A DNA stretch of 64,000 nucleotides from contig JAEXZY010000028.1 in the NCBI GenBank assembly GCA_023404955.1, positions 1 to 64,000 of the forward strand. The letters run 5' to 3'. Of this stretch, positions 34,079 to 45,622 are shown piece by piece (the stretch's first letter is position 1; each line of letters starts with the position of its first letter). The DNA is from Actinomycetes bacterium. Its GTDB lineage: Bacteria > Actinomycetota > Actinomycetes > Mycobacteriales > Mycobacteriaceae. A program made the translations under genes and the position numbers. The notes beneath the pieces were generated by a model, which saw only the letters and a program-made list of their open reading frames with translations, was not told the origin of the DNA and did no database searches.

Positions 34079-35397
34079 GATTCTGGCGAAACTTTTTCCC
34101 TGAAGTTTCCCGGCACGTCGCTGGGTGGCTGGTCAGCCACCACAGAGCCGGCGCGGCCGGCACTGACCCGGGCCGCGAACGCCGCGGCCACGAACACCGC
34201 CAACGCCAGCCACCCCGAGCCGGTGAGTCCCAGTTTGGCGGTGAACACGAGTGCAACGCCTGCCGTACACACCAGCGCGCCGGTGACGGTCGCGCGACCG
34301 CCGCGGGCCCCGGCCGGTCGGTCCCACCACGGCAGCGGGCGGTGCTCAAGCGGGGACAGCACCAGGAAGAACACGCTCATCACGACGGCGAACACCACGG
34401 CGCGCAGCGCCAGCAGACCGAGGAAGCCAGGCGCGTGCACATCGTAGGCGTCGAGGCCGACGGCGTGCAGCGCGAAGGCAGCCACCGCGATCGCCGGAAT
34501 ATGCCACAGATAAAGGGTCATCGCTCCGCGGTTGCCGGTGCTGACCACCCGCCACACCCGCGGCCGGTGCGCCCACCGCTGCAGCACGCCGGCGCCGAGC
34601 ACGAACGCGCACGACATCCATGTGCAGTGCAGCGCGAGCAGCAGCGTGGGCGGCGCCACGTTGGACACGTGCTCGGCGCCGGTCACCACCAGCGACACGT
34701 CGTAGGGACCCGCCGCGGCGAGGCTTAGTTGGGCGGCGAAGGCTCCGATGCCGACCCCGGCCGCCCACCGTGCGCTGGTCAACCCGCGGGCGTAGCCGAC
34801 GCCGATCACCACCGGAATGAGCCAGACGACGACGAAGTTGGTGACGCCGGCGGAGGGCGTGTCCAGAGCGAATCGGGCGGCGTCACCGAGCGCGGCGGCC
34901 ACGAGCAGACCGGCGAGGACGGCGGTGACCGCGCGCGGGCGGCTCATGCGGACCAGCGCGGGTACGAAGGCGAGCGTCACCAAATACACGCCGAGGAACC
35001 ACAGCAGCGCGACGCTTTCGCGGCCCAGCCGGGCAGCGGAGTCGGCGCCGAGCGTGAGTCGGACGGCCAGCAAGCCCACCGACCACACCGCCAGGTAGAA
35101 GAACACCGGCCGGCACAGCCGCTGCGCTCGAGTGAAAAGCCATGTCCCCCAGGGACTTCCGTCGCGGTATCCATAGCTGCCCGCGGCACCGCCGGCGAGG
35201 AAGAACAGCGGCATCACCTGCACGATCCACGTGACGGGCGCGATCGCCGGCAGGGCGCCGATCAGGTTGGCCACCCGCAGCCCGCGCGCGTCGATGGTCG
35301 CGAGCAGCAGCGCACAGTGTCCGAACATCACCACGACGAGAGCGGCGAGTCGGGCGACGTCGACCGCGCGGTCGCGCACGGGGGTCGTAACGGTCAT
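34075..35397 (-). CDS. Acyltransferase-3-family membrane protein
   Basis: 440 residues with about ten to twelve hydrophobic segments. The family opening RAVDVARLAALVVVMFGHCALL contains the conserved Arg and His of membrane O-acyltransferases (AT3, OafA/OatA-like), and the N-terminal third holds VMPLFFLAGGAAG. Such enzymes move acetyl or other acyl groups onto sugars or lipids at the membrane. There is no periplasmic SGNH domain. The acceptor is unknown; the glycan cluster 5 kb away is a possible context but nothing ties them directly. The 3' end carries the furA promoter. Confidence 0.82.
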   Translation of the reverse strand: MTVTTPVRDRAVDVARLAALVVVMFGHCALLLATIDARGLRVANLIGALPAIAPVTWIVQVMPLFFLAGGAAGSYGYRDGSPWGTWLFTRAQRLCRPVFFYLAVWSVGLLAVRLTLGADSAARLGRESVALLWFLGVYLVTLAFVPALVRMSRPRAVTAVLAGLLVAAALGDAARFALDTPSAGVTNFVVVWLIPVVIGVGYARGLTSARWAAGVGIGAFAAQLSLAAAGPYDVSLVVTGAEHVSNVAPPTLLLALHCTWMSCAFVLGAGVLQRWAHRPRVWRVVSTGNRGAMTLYLWHIPAIAVAAFALHAVGLDAYDVHAPGFLGLLALRAVVFAVVMSVFFLVLSPLEHRPLPWWDRPAGARGGRATVTGALVCTAGVALVFTAKLGLTGSGWLALAVFVAAAFAARVSAGRAGSVVADQPPSDVPGNFREKVSPES

Positions 35398-35460
35398 GAC
35401 GCCAGCATGCCCCGGGACGGGATCGAGCGGATGAGTACTTCTACCCCTCCGCGTTCACCG

Positions 35461-36537
35461 TCAGGGCAGTGCTTCGAGGAACGCGCTCAGGGGACCACCG
35501 GATGTCGGCTGCGCAGGCGCGCTCGGTGTGGCGGCGTTCGTCTGCGCTGACTGCACCGGCGCCGGGGCGACGACCGCCTGTACCGGTCCGGCGGCCAACT
35601 CCGACCCGGTGAGGTGCGGTTCGCCGATCATCGTGCTGATCGTCTGCGGATCGCTGGGAGTGATGCCGACGGCCGCGATACTCGCGGTGCCGGGCTGTTG
35701 GGACTCCTGCACGGTCCCCACCGGTGAGGTGACGGGCACCGCGAGGGGCAACGCCCCCGTCTGCGCTGCGGTGCCGGTCGGCTGGACCGTATCCTCAGTG
35801 GCCGCCACGGCGGTCGCCGCCGGAGTCGATGCGCTCACCGGGGCTTCCTGCGCCGGGGCCAGCTCGTCCGGGGCCGAGAACGCCTGAGCCGATTCCACCG
35901 GAGTGAAGGTCTCGGGAGCTGCCGCGGGCGCCGGGGCGACGACGGGGGCAGGAGCCGGCGCGGCGGCGGGGCTGGGCGCAGCCGGCGGCGCTGCAGCGGG
36001 TGCCGGAGCCGGCGCCGCCGCCTCCGTCACAGGCGTGCTGGCGGTGAATCCACCGGTGAGCGCGTAGATCCCGACACCGGCGACGGCGATCACCCCGGCG
36101 GCCGCCGAGACCGGCAACGGCACCCGGGACACCAGGCGTGACAGCACGTTGCGGTGCTCGTCACCGTGCAGATCGGCGCGCGCCGCACCGTAGGCGAGCA
36201 CCAGGTGCGGGGCGATGTGGCGGGCCGTGCGGTTGCGCCCCTCCCGGGCCGCTTCCGGCGTCACCGTCTCGACCGTGTCGAATCCGAACAGGCGCAGCTT
36301 GGTCCGCAGCCGGATGCCGTGCGCCCGGGCATCGTCGCTCCACGTGAGGCGCACCCCGTCAATGTCGCGCTGGCTTTGCAGGGCGAACGCCTGAACGCTG
36401 CGCGCCGTGGCACGGGCAATCTCGTTCGCCGAATCGAGGGTCACCACCTCGTCGGCCAGGATGGTGCCGTCCTTGATGTCGACCAGCGCCCACACCGCAC
36501 TCTTGGCGGTCAGCGAAAGACCCATAACCACACGCAT
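35461..36537 (-). CDS. DUF7159-family membrane-anchored protein, paralogue 2
   Basis: 358 residues with the same layout as the protein at 5091-6107: N-terminal domain opening VVMGLSLTAKSAVWALVDI, conserved DGVRLTW and LVLAYGAARADL segments, one membrane helix (about residues 148-168) after a short polar stretch, and a long Ala/Pro-rich tail. Paralogue 1 has LRLVWTPDAE and VALAYGAALADV at the equivalent places, so homology is clear by eye. The ATG four codons later is an alternative start. Function unknown; the outward-facing tail suggests a cell-envelope role. Not in an obvious operon. Confidence 0.72.
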   Translation of the reverse strand: MRVVMGLSLTAKSAVWALVDIKDGTILADEVVTLDSANEIARATARSVQAFALQSQRDIDGVRLTWSDDARAHGIRLRTKLRLFGFDTVETVTPEAAREGRNRTARHIAPHLVLAYGAARADLHGDEHRNVLSRLVSRVPLPVSAAAGVIAVAGVGIYALTGGFTASTPVTEAAAPAPAPAAAPPAAPSPAAAPAPAPVVAPAPAAAPETFTPVESAQAFSAPDELAPAQEAPVSASTPAATAVAATEDTVQPTGTAAQTGALPLAVPVTSPVGTVQESQQPGTASIAAVGITPSDPQTISTMIGEPHLTGSELAAGPVQAVVAPAPVQSAQTNAATPSAPAQPTSGGPLSAFLEALP

Positions 36538-36690
36538 AGCTACCCCTGACGACGGCCGGTGATGGCCCTATATCGGCGTATCCGTGTGGGATGTTACGCA
36601 CACCACACCGAAATGTCGCCGAACGTGGCGAAACCGCAACAACCGGCTGCGGCGAATCGTCGGGTTTAGCTGAGCAGCAGCTGGGTCGGC

Positions 36691-38928
<2,238 letters not shown>

Positions 38929-39057
38929 GTGGTGGCCTCCCGGCGTTGAGGTGCGGTCAGTGAACTGTCAGATTCGGGGCGGTTCAACCCTACCGAACCG
39001 GGGTGCTCCCCGGTCCGGTCACATCCTCGGTTGACCGGGCGCGGCCGCGGGCGTGGA

Positions 39058-39396
39058 ATGGCAGTTGTGCAGAAGGTGTCGATCCAAGCGCTGGCCCGGC
39101 AACAGCTCGAGCGGGCGGCGTCGAGCGGCCGCAACGCCGCCGACACGGTGGTGGGCGGTCACGAGCGGATCCTGCGACAGACCGTGGTGGGGATGACGGC
39201 GGGATCGGAGATGAGCGAGCACGCCAATCCCGGGGAGGCCACGATCTACGTGCTCATCGGAGCGGTGCGTCTCGTCGTGGGTGACGATCAATGGGATGGC
39301 CGGACCGGGGATCTGCTGCTGATTCCTGACGCGCGTCACTCGCTGCTCGCGCTGGAGGACGCGGCGATTCTGCTGACGGTGGCCAAGCGGCCCTGA
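39058..39396 (+). CDS. Small cupin-domain protein
   Basis: 112 residues of a single cupin barrel. ISEH-like SEHANPGEATIYVLIGAVRL and GDLLLIPDARHSLLALED carry the two cupin motifs, with His and Glu positions that could hold a metal, though one of the usual His residues in motif 1 is replaced. Small stand-alone cupins bind or isomerise small molecules, or act as accessory sensors; no substrate can be named. The ATG at 39058 was chosen over an upstream GTG-initiated Arg/Gly extension. Convergent with the permease gene, 3 nt apart. Confidence 0.75.
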   Translation: MAVVQKVSIQALARQQLERAASSGRNAADTVVGGHERILRQTVVGMTAGSEMSEHANPGEATIYVLIGAVRLVVGDDQWDGRTGDLLLIPDARHSLLALEDAAILLTVAKRP

Positions 39397-39399
39397 CCC

Positions 39400-40800
39400 T
39401 CAGCTACTGGGGACCGACTCGTCGGCCGCGGCACCGTGGCGGCGGTGCACGAACACCCCGAGCGCGACGATGACGACGGCCGAGATCACCGAGAGTGCGA
39501 TCGCCTGCTGCTGGTTGGGATCGAAGGCCATCAGCACCAGCACCGCGATGATCAAGCCGATGACCACCACGGTCAGATACGGGAACAGCCACATCCGCAC
39601 CGGCGGGCGTTCGCCGGCGGCCCGCATCTTGCGGCCGAGGACGAACTGACTGATCGCGATCACCAGGTACACGAAGAGCGCGACGCCGCCGCTGGTGGCC
39701 AGCAGGTAGCCGAAGATCTTCTCCGGCAGAAGATAGTTGCCGATGACGGCCAGGAAGCCGACCGCCGTCGAGAGCAGGACCGCGACCCAGGGTGCCCCAT
39801 TGCTGGCGATCTTGCGCACAGCCCGCGGGGCGTCGCGACGGTCGCTGAGCGAGAACAGCATTCGTGAGGCGGTGTAGAGCGCGGAGTTCAGGCACGACGC
39901 CACCGCAGTCAGGATGACGATGTCCATGATGAGCTTCGAGCCGGGAATGCCGATCGCCTGCAGCGTCGACTGATACGACCCGTCGGGCAGTTCGTTGTAG
40001 GGCATCAGCGAGACGATGATGAAGATCGAGCCGATGTAGAACAGCGAGATCCGCCAGATGACCGTGCGCACCGCCTTGGTGATCCCGTGTTCGGGATCGG
40101 GCGATTCGGCGGCGGCGATCGTGACGATCTCGGTGCCCATGAACGAGAACATCGTGATCAGCATGCCGGCGATGACGGCGCCGAACCCGTTGGGCAGGAA
40201 ACCGTCGGGTTGCCACAGGTGGTCGATGCCGCTGACCTGTGAGTCGGGGATGAGGCCGAAGATCGCGGCCACGCCGACGCCGATGAACGCGATGATCGCG
40301 ACGACCTTGATCAGCGCGAACCAGAATTCGAACTCGCCGTAGTTGCCGACGCTCGCGAGATTGGTGATGGTCAGCAGGAGCGTGACGGCCAGCGCCCAGA
40401 TCCACTGTGCGCCACCGATGAGACCGGTCAGGATGTCGGCGGCGGCGGTGGCCTCGACGGGGATGACCAGTACCCAGAACCACCAGTAGAGCCATCCGAT
40501 GGAGAAGCCGGCCCAGCCGCCGAGCGCGCGGTCGGCGTAGACGGAGAACGAGCCCGTGTCCGGGTTTGCCGTCGCCATCTCCCCCAGCATGCGCATGACC
40601 AGGACCACCAGGGTGCCGGCCATGATGTAGGAGAGAATGACCGCGGGGCCCGCCTCGGCGATCGCGTTCTTGGAACCGACGAACAGACCGGCGCCGATGA
40701 TCCCGGCGATGGAGATCATCGTGATGTGCCGGGGTTTCAGGCTGGTCCCCAGCTTCCGCTCGGTACCGGCCTGCCCGGAATCTGTCCTGACTTCGCTCAT
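39400..40800 (-). CDS. Amino-acid permease (APC superfamily, AAT type)
   Basis: 466 residues with about twelve membrane segments. The first segment reads HITMISIAGIIGAGLFVGS, the signature of AAT-family permeases (GABA, Asn, Pro, Ala/Ser type), followed by GPAVILSYIMAG. It imports an amino acid by proton symport; the GABA-permease branch looks closest by eye but this is not certain. AAAGG lies before the ATG at 40800; the longer upstream frame is rejected. No catabolic gene is adjacent to suggest the substrate. Confidence 0.87.
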   Translation of the reverse strand: MSEVRTDSGQAGTERKLGTSLKPRHITMISIAGIIGAGLFVGSKNAIAEAGPAVILSYIMAGTLVVLVMRMLGEMATANPDTGSFSVYADRALGGWAGFSIGWLYWWFWVLVIPVEATAAADILTGLIGGAQWIWALAVTLLLTITNLASVGNYGEFEFWFALIKVVAIIAFIGVGVAAIFGLIPDSQVSGIDHLWQPDGFLPNGFGAVIAGMLITMFSFMGTEIVTIAAAESPDPEHGITKAVRTVIWRISLFYIGSIFIIVSLMPYNELPDGSYQSTLQAIGIPGSKLIMDIVILTAVASCLNSALYTASRMLFSLSDRRDAPRAVRKIASNGAPWVAVLLSTAVGFLAVIGNYLLPEKIFGYLLATSGGVALFVYLVIAISQFVLGRKMRAAGERPPVRMWLFPYLTVVVIGLIIAVLVLMAFDPNQQQAIALSVISAVVIVALGVFVHRRHGAAADESVPSS

Positions 40801-40924
40801 CGAGCTCGCCTTTCCTCCGGGCCGCGCGCGACCCGCCCCACGAACAGGAACACAGCGTGCCCAACGTGACGCTTCTTCAAACGCGCCGTGCGCCAACATT
40901 GCCCGCGGCGGTGGCGCGCGGCGT

Positions 40925-40930
40925 TACAGT
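40925..40930 (+). promoter_or_regulatory. -10 box before the second M15-like gene
   Basis: TACAGT lies 7 nt before the GTG at 40938, the distance expected for a leaderless mycobacterial transcript. The best -35 (TTGCCC at 40899) is 20 bp away, too far to be convincing. Paralogue 1 has the same arrangement (TAAGGT, 8 nt). Confidence 0.4.
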
Positions 40931-40937
40931 GCACCTC

Positions 40938-41588
40938 GTGCGCACGAAATTGTTAGCCAACGGCCGCGGCCGGTGGCTGGCGATCGCGGTGTCGCTGGTG
41001 GTCTCGGCCGGCATGTTCTATGCGCAGGACACCGAGAAGCTCGCGGCGCCGGCCTCCGAGCCGCCGGTTGCCGCCCCGGCAGGACCCTCGGCGTCACCGG
41101 CGGCTCCCCCACCGGACAAGGCCGAGCTCCTGGCTGCCAGCGCACCCATCGACGCGCGGGTCTTCGACTTGTCGCTGCCCCGCGGCGTGGCGCCCGAGGG
41201 GGGCCTGCAGGTCAAGACGATCTGGGCGGCACGCGCGATCAGCGCGATGTTCCCCGAGATCACCACCATCGGCGGGTATCGGCAGGACCCGCTGAAGTGG
41301 CACCCCAACGGGCTGGCGATCGACGTGATGATCCCGAACTACCACTCCGAAGAAGGCATCGCGCTGGGCAACCAGATCGCCGGGTATGCCCTGGCCAACG
41401 CCAAGCGCTGGGGTGTGCTGCACGTGATCTGGCGCCAGGGCCTCTACCCCGGGATCGGCGCGCCGAGCTGGACGGCCGACTACGGCAACGAGACGGCCAA
41501 CCACTTCGACCACGTGCACATCGCCACCGACGGCGGCGGCTACCCCACCGGCAAAGAGTCCTACTTCATCGGGTCGATGCAGCGCTAG
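40938..41588 (+). CDS. Exported M15-peptidase-like protein (ARB_07466-type C-terminal domain), paralogue 2
   Basis: 216 residues. N-terminal signal/anchor (about residues 8-25), Ala/Pro-rich linker, then a domain matching that of the protein at 6349-7014: LKWHPNGLAIDVMIPNYHS, GVLHVIWRQGLYPG and NHFDHVHIATDGGGYP. The H-x(6)-D and H-x-H residues match M15/LAS zinc-peptidase ligands in position. These domains occur in many secreted mycobacterial proteins; enzymatic activity has not been established to my knowledge. GTG start; a GTG three codons upstream is also in frame. Convergent (8 nt) with the phosphodiesterase gene. Confidence 0.75.
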   Translation: MRTKLLANGRGRWLAIAVSLVVSAGMFYAQDTEKLAAPASEPPVAAPAGPSASPAAPPPDKAELLAASAPIDARVFDLSLPRGVAPEGGLQVKTIWAARAISAMFPEITTIGGYRQDPLKWHPNGLAIDVMIPNYHSEEGIALGNQIAGYALANAKRWGVLHVIWRQGLYPGIGAPSWTADYGNETANHFDHVHIATDGGGYPTGKESYFIGSMQR

Positions 41589-41596
41589 ATCAAGCG

Positions 41597-43399
41597 TCAG
41601 ACCGCGATACCCGGCGCCCCGCACCGCAGGAAGCTGGCGGAGGCAGGATCGTCACCGCACACCGCGAACAGGTCCACCAGCGTGGTGGTCTCGTCGGGCT
41701 GGGGCTCGATCGCCGGCGGGGCGGGCGGCCACAGCGGGAAGATGCGGGCGCCCTCGACGCCGGTGAGCTTGGCGACGATCTGCGCGGCCAGGTTGGTGGC
41801 AACGTAGATCAGGTCGCCACCCAGCTGGACGGGAATGATCGCGATCTTGGCGACTAGGCTGACCAGCGGGACGCCGAGGTCCACGAGGTCCTGCAGACCC
41901 GCGGTGAACTGTTGGGTCGCGCCGAACACGAAGTACGGCACCGAGGTCACGATGGTCCGGAGGTCCAGCCTGAGCTGAGTACCGATGTCGGGATAGCCGT
42001 ACGAGGCGATGGCATCGAGGAGGTCGTCCCTGAGCTCACCGGGCTCGGGTAGGACGTTGCTGCCGTCCTGCTCCGTCAGGGACTCACCGTCCGATTTCGG
42101 CGAGGGTTGTCCCCCGAACAGGGTGAGCACCGTCGGGGTGACGTCGACGATCGAGTAGGTCGAGTTGATCGCGCCGGCGGTGAATCCGGCGCCGTTGGCG
42201 ATCACGAACGTCGATGTCTCCGGCGGGGATTGGAATCCGTGCCCGATGCCCTGCTGCGGCTGGTGGCCGTGGTCGGTGACCAAGATGATCGTCCACTCCT
42301 GCCCGCTGTCGGCGATCGCGGTGAGGATCTCCCCCACGTTGCGATCGACGTTGGTGATGGCCGCCGCGTACTCCGGAGAGTCGCCGCCGTGCATGTGCCC
42401 GTTCTCGTCGACCCCGACGAAGTAGCTGAAGACGAAGTTGCCGACGTTCGGGTTGGCGGCCAGGATCGCGGCCTCCGTCGCGTCTCCGACCCGGTCGTCG
42501 GTCTTCGACCAGTCGGTGTCGCCGTCGACTTGGGTGAAGTAGATGTTGTTGTCGACCGTGGCCGGGCCGCCCCTGCCGGCGATACCGGCGATCACGTCCC
42601 AGTCGGAGATCGCCGTGGTCTCGATGCTGCTGTCGAACTGTTCGAGCTGGGTGAACAGGGTGGGCCATCTCGAGTAGGTCCAGGGCGTGAACACGTTGTT
42701 GATCACGCCGGTCTTCTCACCCCACGCCCCGGTCAGTATCGACGACCACGAGGGATTCGAGATCGTGGTGTGCCCCACGATCGTCGATGCCGCGGTCGTG
42801 CCGCCCTGCATGAGACCGAACAGGTTGGTGTTCGACTGGTTGGCCAGGATCTTGCTGAGGTTGGTGCCGTCGATGCCGATCACCAGAACGTTCGGTGTGT
42901 CGTCGGCGGCCAGCGCACTCACCTGCGGCACCACGGCGGCGCGCTTCGCCGCGATGCGTTCGTCGCGTTTCGCGGCGGCGGCCGTCAGCAGCGTGGTGAG
43001 GGCAAGTGGTTCCGCGGGCGGCGGATCGGCGGGAGCGTCGGCGCGCGAGGTCTCTTCATCCCTGGTGACTTTCACCGAGGTGAGGGCGCGCTCCGGCACG
43101 TCGGCGTCGCGGTCTGCGACGCGGGCGCGACGGGCTTCTTGGCGCTCGGCGCGACGTGTGGCCGCGGCTTCGCGTGCTTCTTGGCGGCGTTGTTGCGCAG
43201 CGGCCCGGCGCTCCGCCCCCTTCGAGGTGGCAGGTCCGGTCGCGATCTGCGAGGACGCCGACGACTGGGACGACGCCGACGTGTCGCTACCGGTGTCGTC
43301 GGCGTACGCGACGCCCGGAGCGGCGGTGGCCACCGCCCAGCCGACGCCCAGCGTCACGGCCAGCGCCCCGACGCGTCCGATGGTGGTGATCTGACCCAT
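41597..43399 (-). CDS. Exported alkaline-phosphatase-superfamily phosphodiesterase (nucleotide pyrophosphatase type)
   Basis: 600 residues. Signal-like N-terminus IGRVGALAVTLGVGWAVA, then a Ser/Ala/Arg-rich linker to about residue 165. The catalytic domain (about 165-440) shows the metal-binding VLVIGIDGTNLSK, a Thr-containing TTISNPSWSSILTG at the nucleophile position, VGVDENGHMHGGDSPEYA and VTDHGHQPQQGIGHG, i.e. the two-metal site of type I phosphodiesterases/ENPP enzymes. The C-terminal about 130 residues have hydrophobic stretches of unknown role. It is probably outside the cytoplasmic membrane, cleaving a phosphodiester or phosphate ester. AAGGGA before the ATG. The N-terminal motif recurs in the protein at 55598. 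Confidence 0.83.
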   Translation of the reverse strand: MGQITTIGRVGALAVTLGVGWAVATAAPGVAYADDTGSDTSASSQSSASSQIATGPATSKGAERRAAAQQRRQEAREAAATRRAERQEARRARVADRDADVPERALTSVKVTRDEETSRADAPADPPPAEPLALTTLLTAAAAKRDERIAAKRAAVVPQVSALAADDTPNVLVIGIDGTNLSKILANQSNTNLFGLMQGGTTAASTIVGHTTISNPSWSSILTGAWGEKTGVINNVFTPWTYSRWPTLFTQLEQFDSSIETTAISDWDVIAGIAGRGGPATVDNNIYFTQVDGDTDWSKTDDRVGDATEAAILAANPNVGNFVFSYFVGVDENGHMHGGDSPEYAAAITNVDRNVGEILTAIADSGQEWTIILVTDHGHQPQQGIGHGFQSPPETSTFVIANGAGFTAGAINSTYSIVDVTPTVLTLFGGQPSPKSDGESLTEQDGSNVLPEPGELRDDLLDAIASYGYPDIGTQLRLDLRTIVTSVPYFVFGATQQFTAGLQDLVDLGVPLVSLVAKIAIIPVQLGGDLIYVATNLAAQIVAKLTGVEGARIFPLWPPAPPAIEPQPDETTTLVDLFAVCGDDPASASFLRCGAPGIAV

Positions 43400-43514
43400 G
43401 AGATGTCCCTTCGCCGACCCCCGTGGCGTGTGTTACGGCAAAATTACGCCCCCGTCAGCGGATCGTGGCGGCATTTCGCTCAGATGCCCGTCGTGTCGCC
43501 CTAGAGTTGGCCCG

Positions 43515-44378
43515 ATGACGAGCTCGTTGCGCCGCGCGCTCCGGCTCGCCGGCATGCGACCGCTCCCCCTTCCCTCGACAGTCAAGCCAATGTCATTGCA
43601 GGGCAAACGGATTCTTTTGACCGGAGCGTCGTCGGGCATCGGCGCGGCCGCGGCGGAGAAGTTGGCGGCCCAGGGAGCGACGGTGCTCGTGGTGGCGCGG
43701 CGGGCCGATCTGCTCGCCGACGTCGTTGCCCGGATCACGGCTCACGGTGGTCAGGCGGTGGCGATGCCGACCGATCTCGCCGATCTCGACGCAGTGGACG
43801 CGCTGGCGGCGGCTGCGGGACCGGTGGACATCCTGATCAACAACGCCGGCCGGTCGATCCGCCGGCCGCTGCTGGAATCGCTGGACCGATGGCATGACGT
43901 GGAGCGCACGATCGCGCTGAACTACTACGCGCCGCTGCGGCTGATCCGCGGTGTGGCACCGGGGATGGTGGCACGCGGTGACGGTCACATCATCAACATC
44001 TCGAGCTGGCGGGTGATGCCGGAGTCCTCGCCGCTGTTCGGGGTGTACAACGCGTCGAAAGCTGCGCTCAGTGCGGTCAGCCGGGTCATCGACAACGAAC
44101 TGGCCGAGGCGGGGATCCGGTCGACGACCATCTACTACCCGCTGGTGGCCACTCCGATGATCGCGCCGACTCGGGCCTACGACGGCCTGGCTGCGTTGAG
44201 CGCGGACGAGGCGGCGGAGTGGATGGTCGAGGCCGCACGCCGGCGCCCGGTGCGCATCGCGCCGCGCAAGATGCTGCCGCTGCGGGCGCTCGACCTCGTG
44301 TCGCCGAGCCTGCTCAACGGCGTGATGAAGCGCTCCACACCGCAGCTGATCCGGACGGCCGGTCGCGGTGCCGGCTGA
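43515..44378 (+). CDS. Short-chain dehydrogenase/reductase
   Basis: 287 residues. A 25-residue basic leader precedes the SDR core: TGASSGIGAAAAEKL, the NNAG motif (ILINNAGRSIRR), and Ser/Tyr/Lys in NISSWRVMPESSPLFGVYNASK. The C-terminal region (LPLRALDLVSPSLLNGVMKR) resembles membrane-associated mycobacterial SDRs acting on lipid or steroid alcohols; the substrate is unknown. The ATG has no ribosome site, but TAGAGT lies 7 nt upstream, suggesting a leaderless mRNA. It overlaps the EamA transporter gene by 11 nt, forming an operon. Confidence 0.83.
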   Translation: MTSSLRRALRLAGMRPLPLPSTVKPMSLQGKRILLTGASSGIGAAAAEKLAAQGATVLVVARRADLLADVVARITAHGGQAVAMPTDLADLDAVDALAAAAGPVDILINNAGRSIRRPLLESLDRWHDVERTIALNYYAPLRLIRGVAPGMVARGDGHIINISSWRVMPESSPLFGVYNASKAALSAVSRVIDNELAEAGIRSTTIYYPLVATPMIAPTRAYDGLAALSADEAAEWMVEAARRRPVRIAPRKMLPLRALDLVSPSLLNGVMKRSTPQLIRTAGRGAG

Positions 44379-45288
44379 CCGCAGCGGCTACCGCGCCGAA
44401 AATCTCGCTGCGGGAGCGCTTCTCACCACCGCGGCATTCTTCTGTGTGGCACTGGTGGGCGCGCTGGCGAAGGTGTCGGGACAGTGCACCTCGACCGGTG
44501 TGCTGCTGCTGACGCAGAACGCGATCTGCCTGGCGGCGGTCGCCCCGGTCGCGCTACGGAACGGTGTCGCGGCGTTGCGCACCCGCAGGATCGGATTGCA
44601 TCTCTTGCGCGCTGTCACAGGCACCGGCTGCTGGTACGCACTGTTCTTCGCCATCACACAGATCCCGTTGGCCAACGCCACGCTGCTGACGTACAGCGCG
44701 CCGCTGTGGATGCCGCTGATCGCGTGGGCGGTCACCCGGCACCGCGTGGCGACGGCCACCTGGCTGGGCGCGGCGGTCGGCTTTGCCGGCGTGATGCTGG
44801 TGCTGCGCCCGCAGGGCCACGGCGTGAGCGTCGGTGAACTGTCGGCATTCGCCGGCGCGGTGCTGCTGGCGGTGGCGATGATGTCGGTGCGCTGGCTAGG
44901 TGCCACCGAACCGACAGCGCGGATCCTGTTCTACTACTTCCTGCTGTCCACGGTGATGTCGGTGCCGATCGCCGTGGTGGATCACCGGGCGGACGGCGCC
45001 GCGATCACCGCGGCGGCCTGGCCGTGGTTGATCGCCGTCGGCATCGCCCAGCTGTTGTCGCAAGTGCTGATCATCGTCGCCTACCGCTACGCACCGGCCG
45101 AGAAGCTGGGCCCGTTCATCTACTCGGTGATCGTGTTCACCGCGCTGATCGACTGGCTGGTGTGGCACCATCGCCCGGCCCTGTCCACCTACTTCGGCAT
45201 GGCGCTGGTGATCGGCGGCGGCTTGCTGGCGGTGCGCGCCAAAGCCGCTGCGCCTCAACCTCTTCTGCCGCCTCCGCCGTCACGGTGA
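44368..45288 (+). CDS. EamA/DMT-superfamily transporter
   Basis: 306 residues with ten predicted membrane segments in two EamA repeats (LTTAAFFCVALVGALAKVSG start; second repeat from about GELSAFAGAVLLAVAMM). Drug/metabolite transporter superfamily, probably an exporter of a small metabolite; the substrate is unknown. The GTG start lies inside the SDR gene. The Pro-rich C-terminus (QPLLPPPPSR) overlaps the convergent small secreted gene by 34 nt. Confidence 0.85.
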   Translation: MPADRSGYRAENLAAGALLTTAAFFCVALVGALAKVSGQCTSTGVLLLTQNAICLAAVAPVALRNGVAALRTRRIGLHLLRAVTGTGCWYALFFAITQIPLANATLLTYSAPLWMPLIAWAVTRHRVATATWLGAAVGFAGVMLVLRPQGHGVSVGELSAFAGAVLLAVAMMSVRWLGATEPTARILFYYFLLSTVMSVPIAVVDHRADGAAITAAAWPWLIAVGIAQLLSQVLIIVAYRYAPAEKLGPFIYSVIVFTALIDWLVWHHRPALSTYFGMALVIGGGLLAVRAKAAAPQPLLPPPPSR

Positions 45289-45530
45289 GGCCGATCCGGC
45301 CGATCGATGATGAAGGTCAGGCCCCAGCCGCCGTCGTTGCAGTACCAGCACTGATAGGGGTAGTAGGGCGTGATGGCCCCTGGCCCCTGGCCGGTGTTCG
45401 CCCCGCGTACGTCGCCCTGGGAACAGACGATCGTGCCGGCGGCACTGGTGCAATCCGCCAGGGCCGGCGCTGGGGCGATCAGTCCGGAACCGATCAGGAC
45501 CGGCAGAATCGTCACGTGTGTGAGCCGCAT
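45255..45530 (-). CDS. Small secreted protein
   Basis: 91 residues. Signal peptide to about APALA (residue 25), then a mature region of about 65 residues with four cysteines (DCTS, VCSQ, QCWYC) that could make two disulphides and a Gly-rich, Arg-rich tail. No recognised domain, though small mycobacterial secreted proteins with a similar CTxxAGTIVCSQGDVR-like stretch exist. Overlaps the EamA gene at its 3' end. Probably real because of the clean signal peptide and codon use; function unknown. Confidence 0.65.
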   Translation of the reverse strand: MRLTHVTILPVLIGSGLIAPAPALADCTSAAGTIVCSQGDVRGANTGQGPGAITPYYPYQCWYCNDGGWGLTFIIDRPDRPHRDGGGGRRG

Positions 45531-45598
45531 ATCGGCCTCCCGAACACGGTCGCGAGCTCGTCATCGCGGAACCGTACCCGTCGATGGTAACTCTCGGA

Positions 45599-45618
45599 TT
45601 GCCCTGGTCAAAGGGCAA
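45599..45618. other. Inverted repeat downstream of the AraC gene
   Basis: Seven-base arms TTGCCCT and AGGGCAA around a 6-base loop, between the araC-type stop and the small secreted gene. It could be a weak terminator of the regulator transcript or an operator for the downstream gene; there is no U-tract. Confidence 0.3.
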
Positions 45619-45622
45619 ATGG

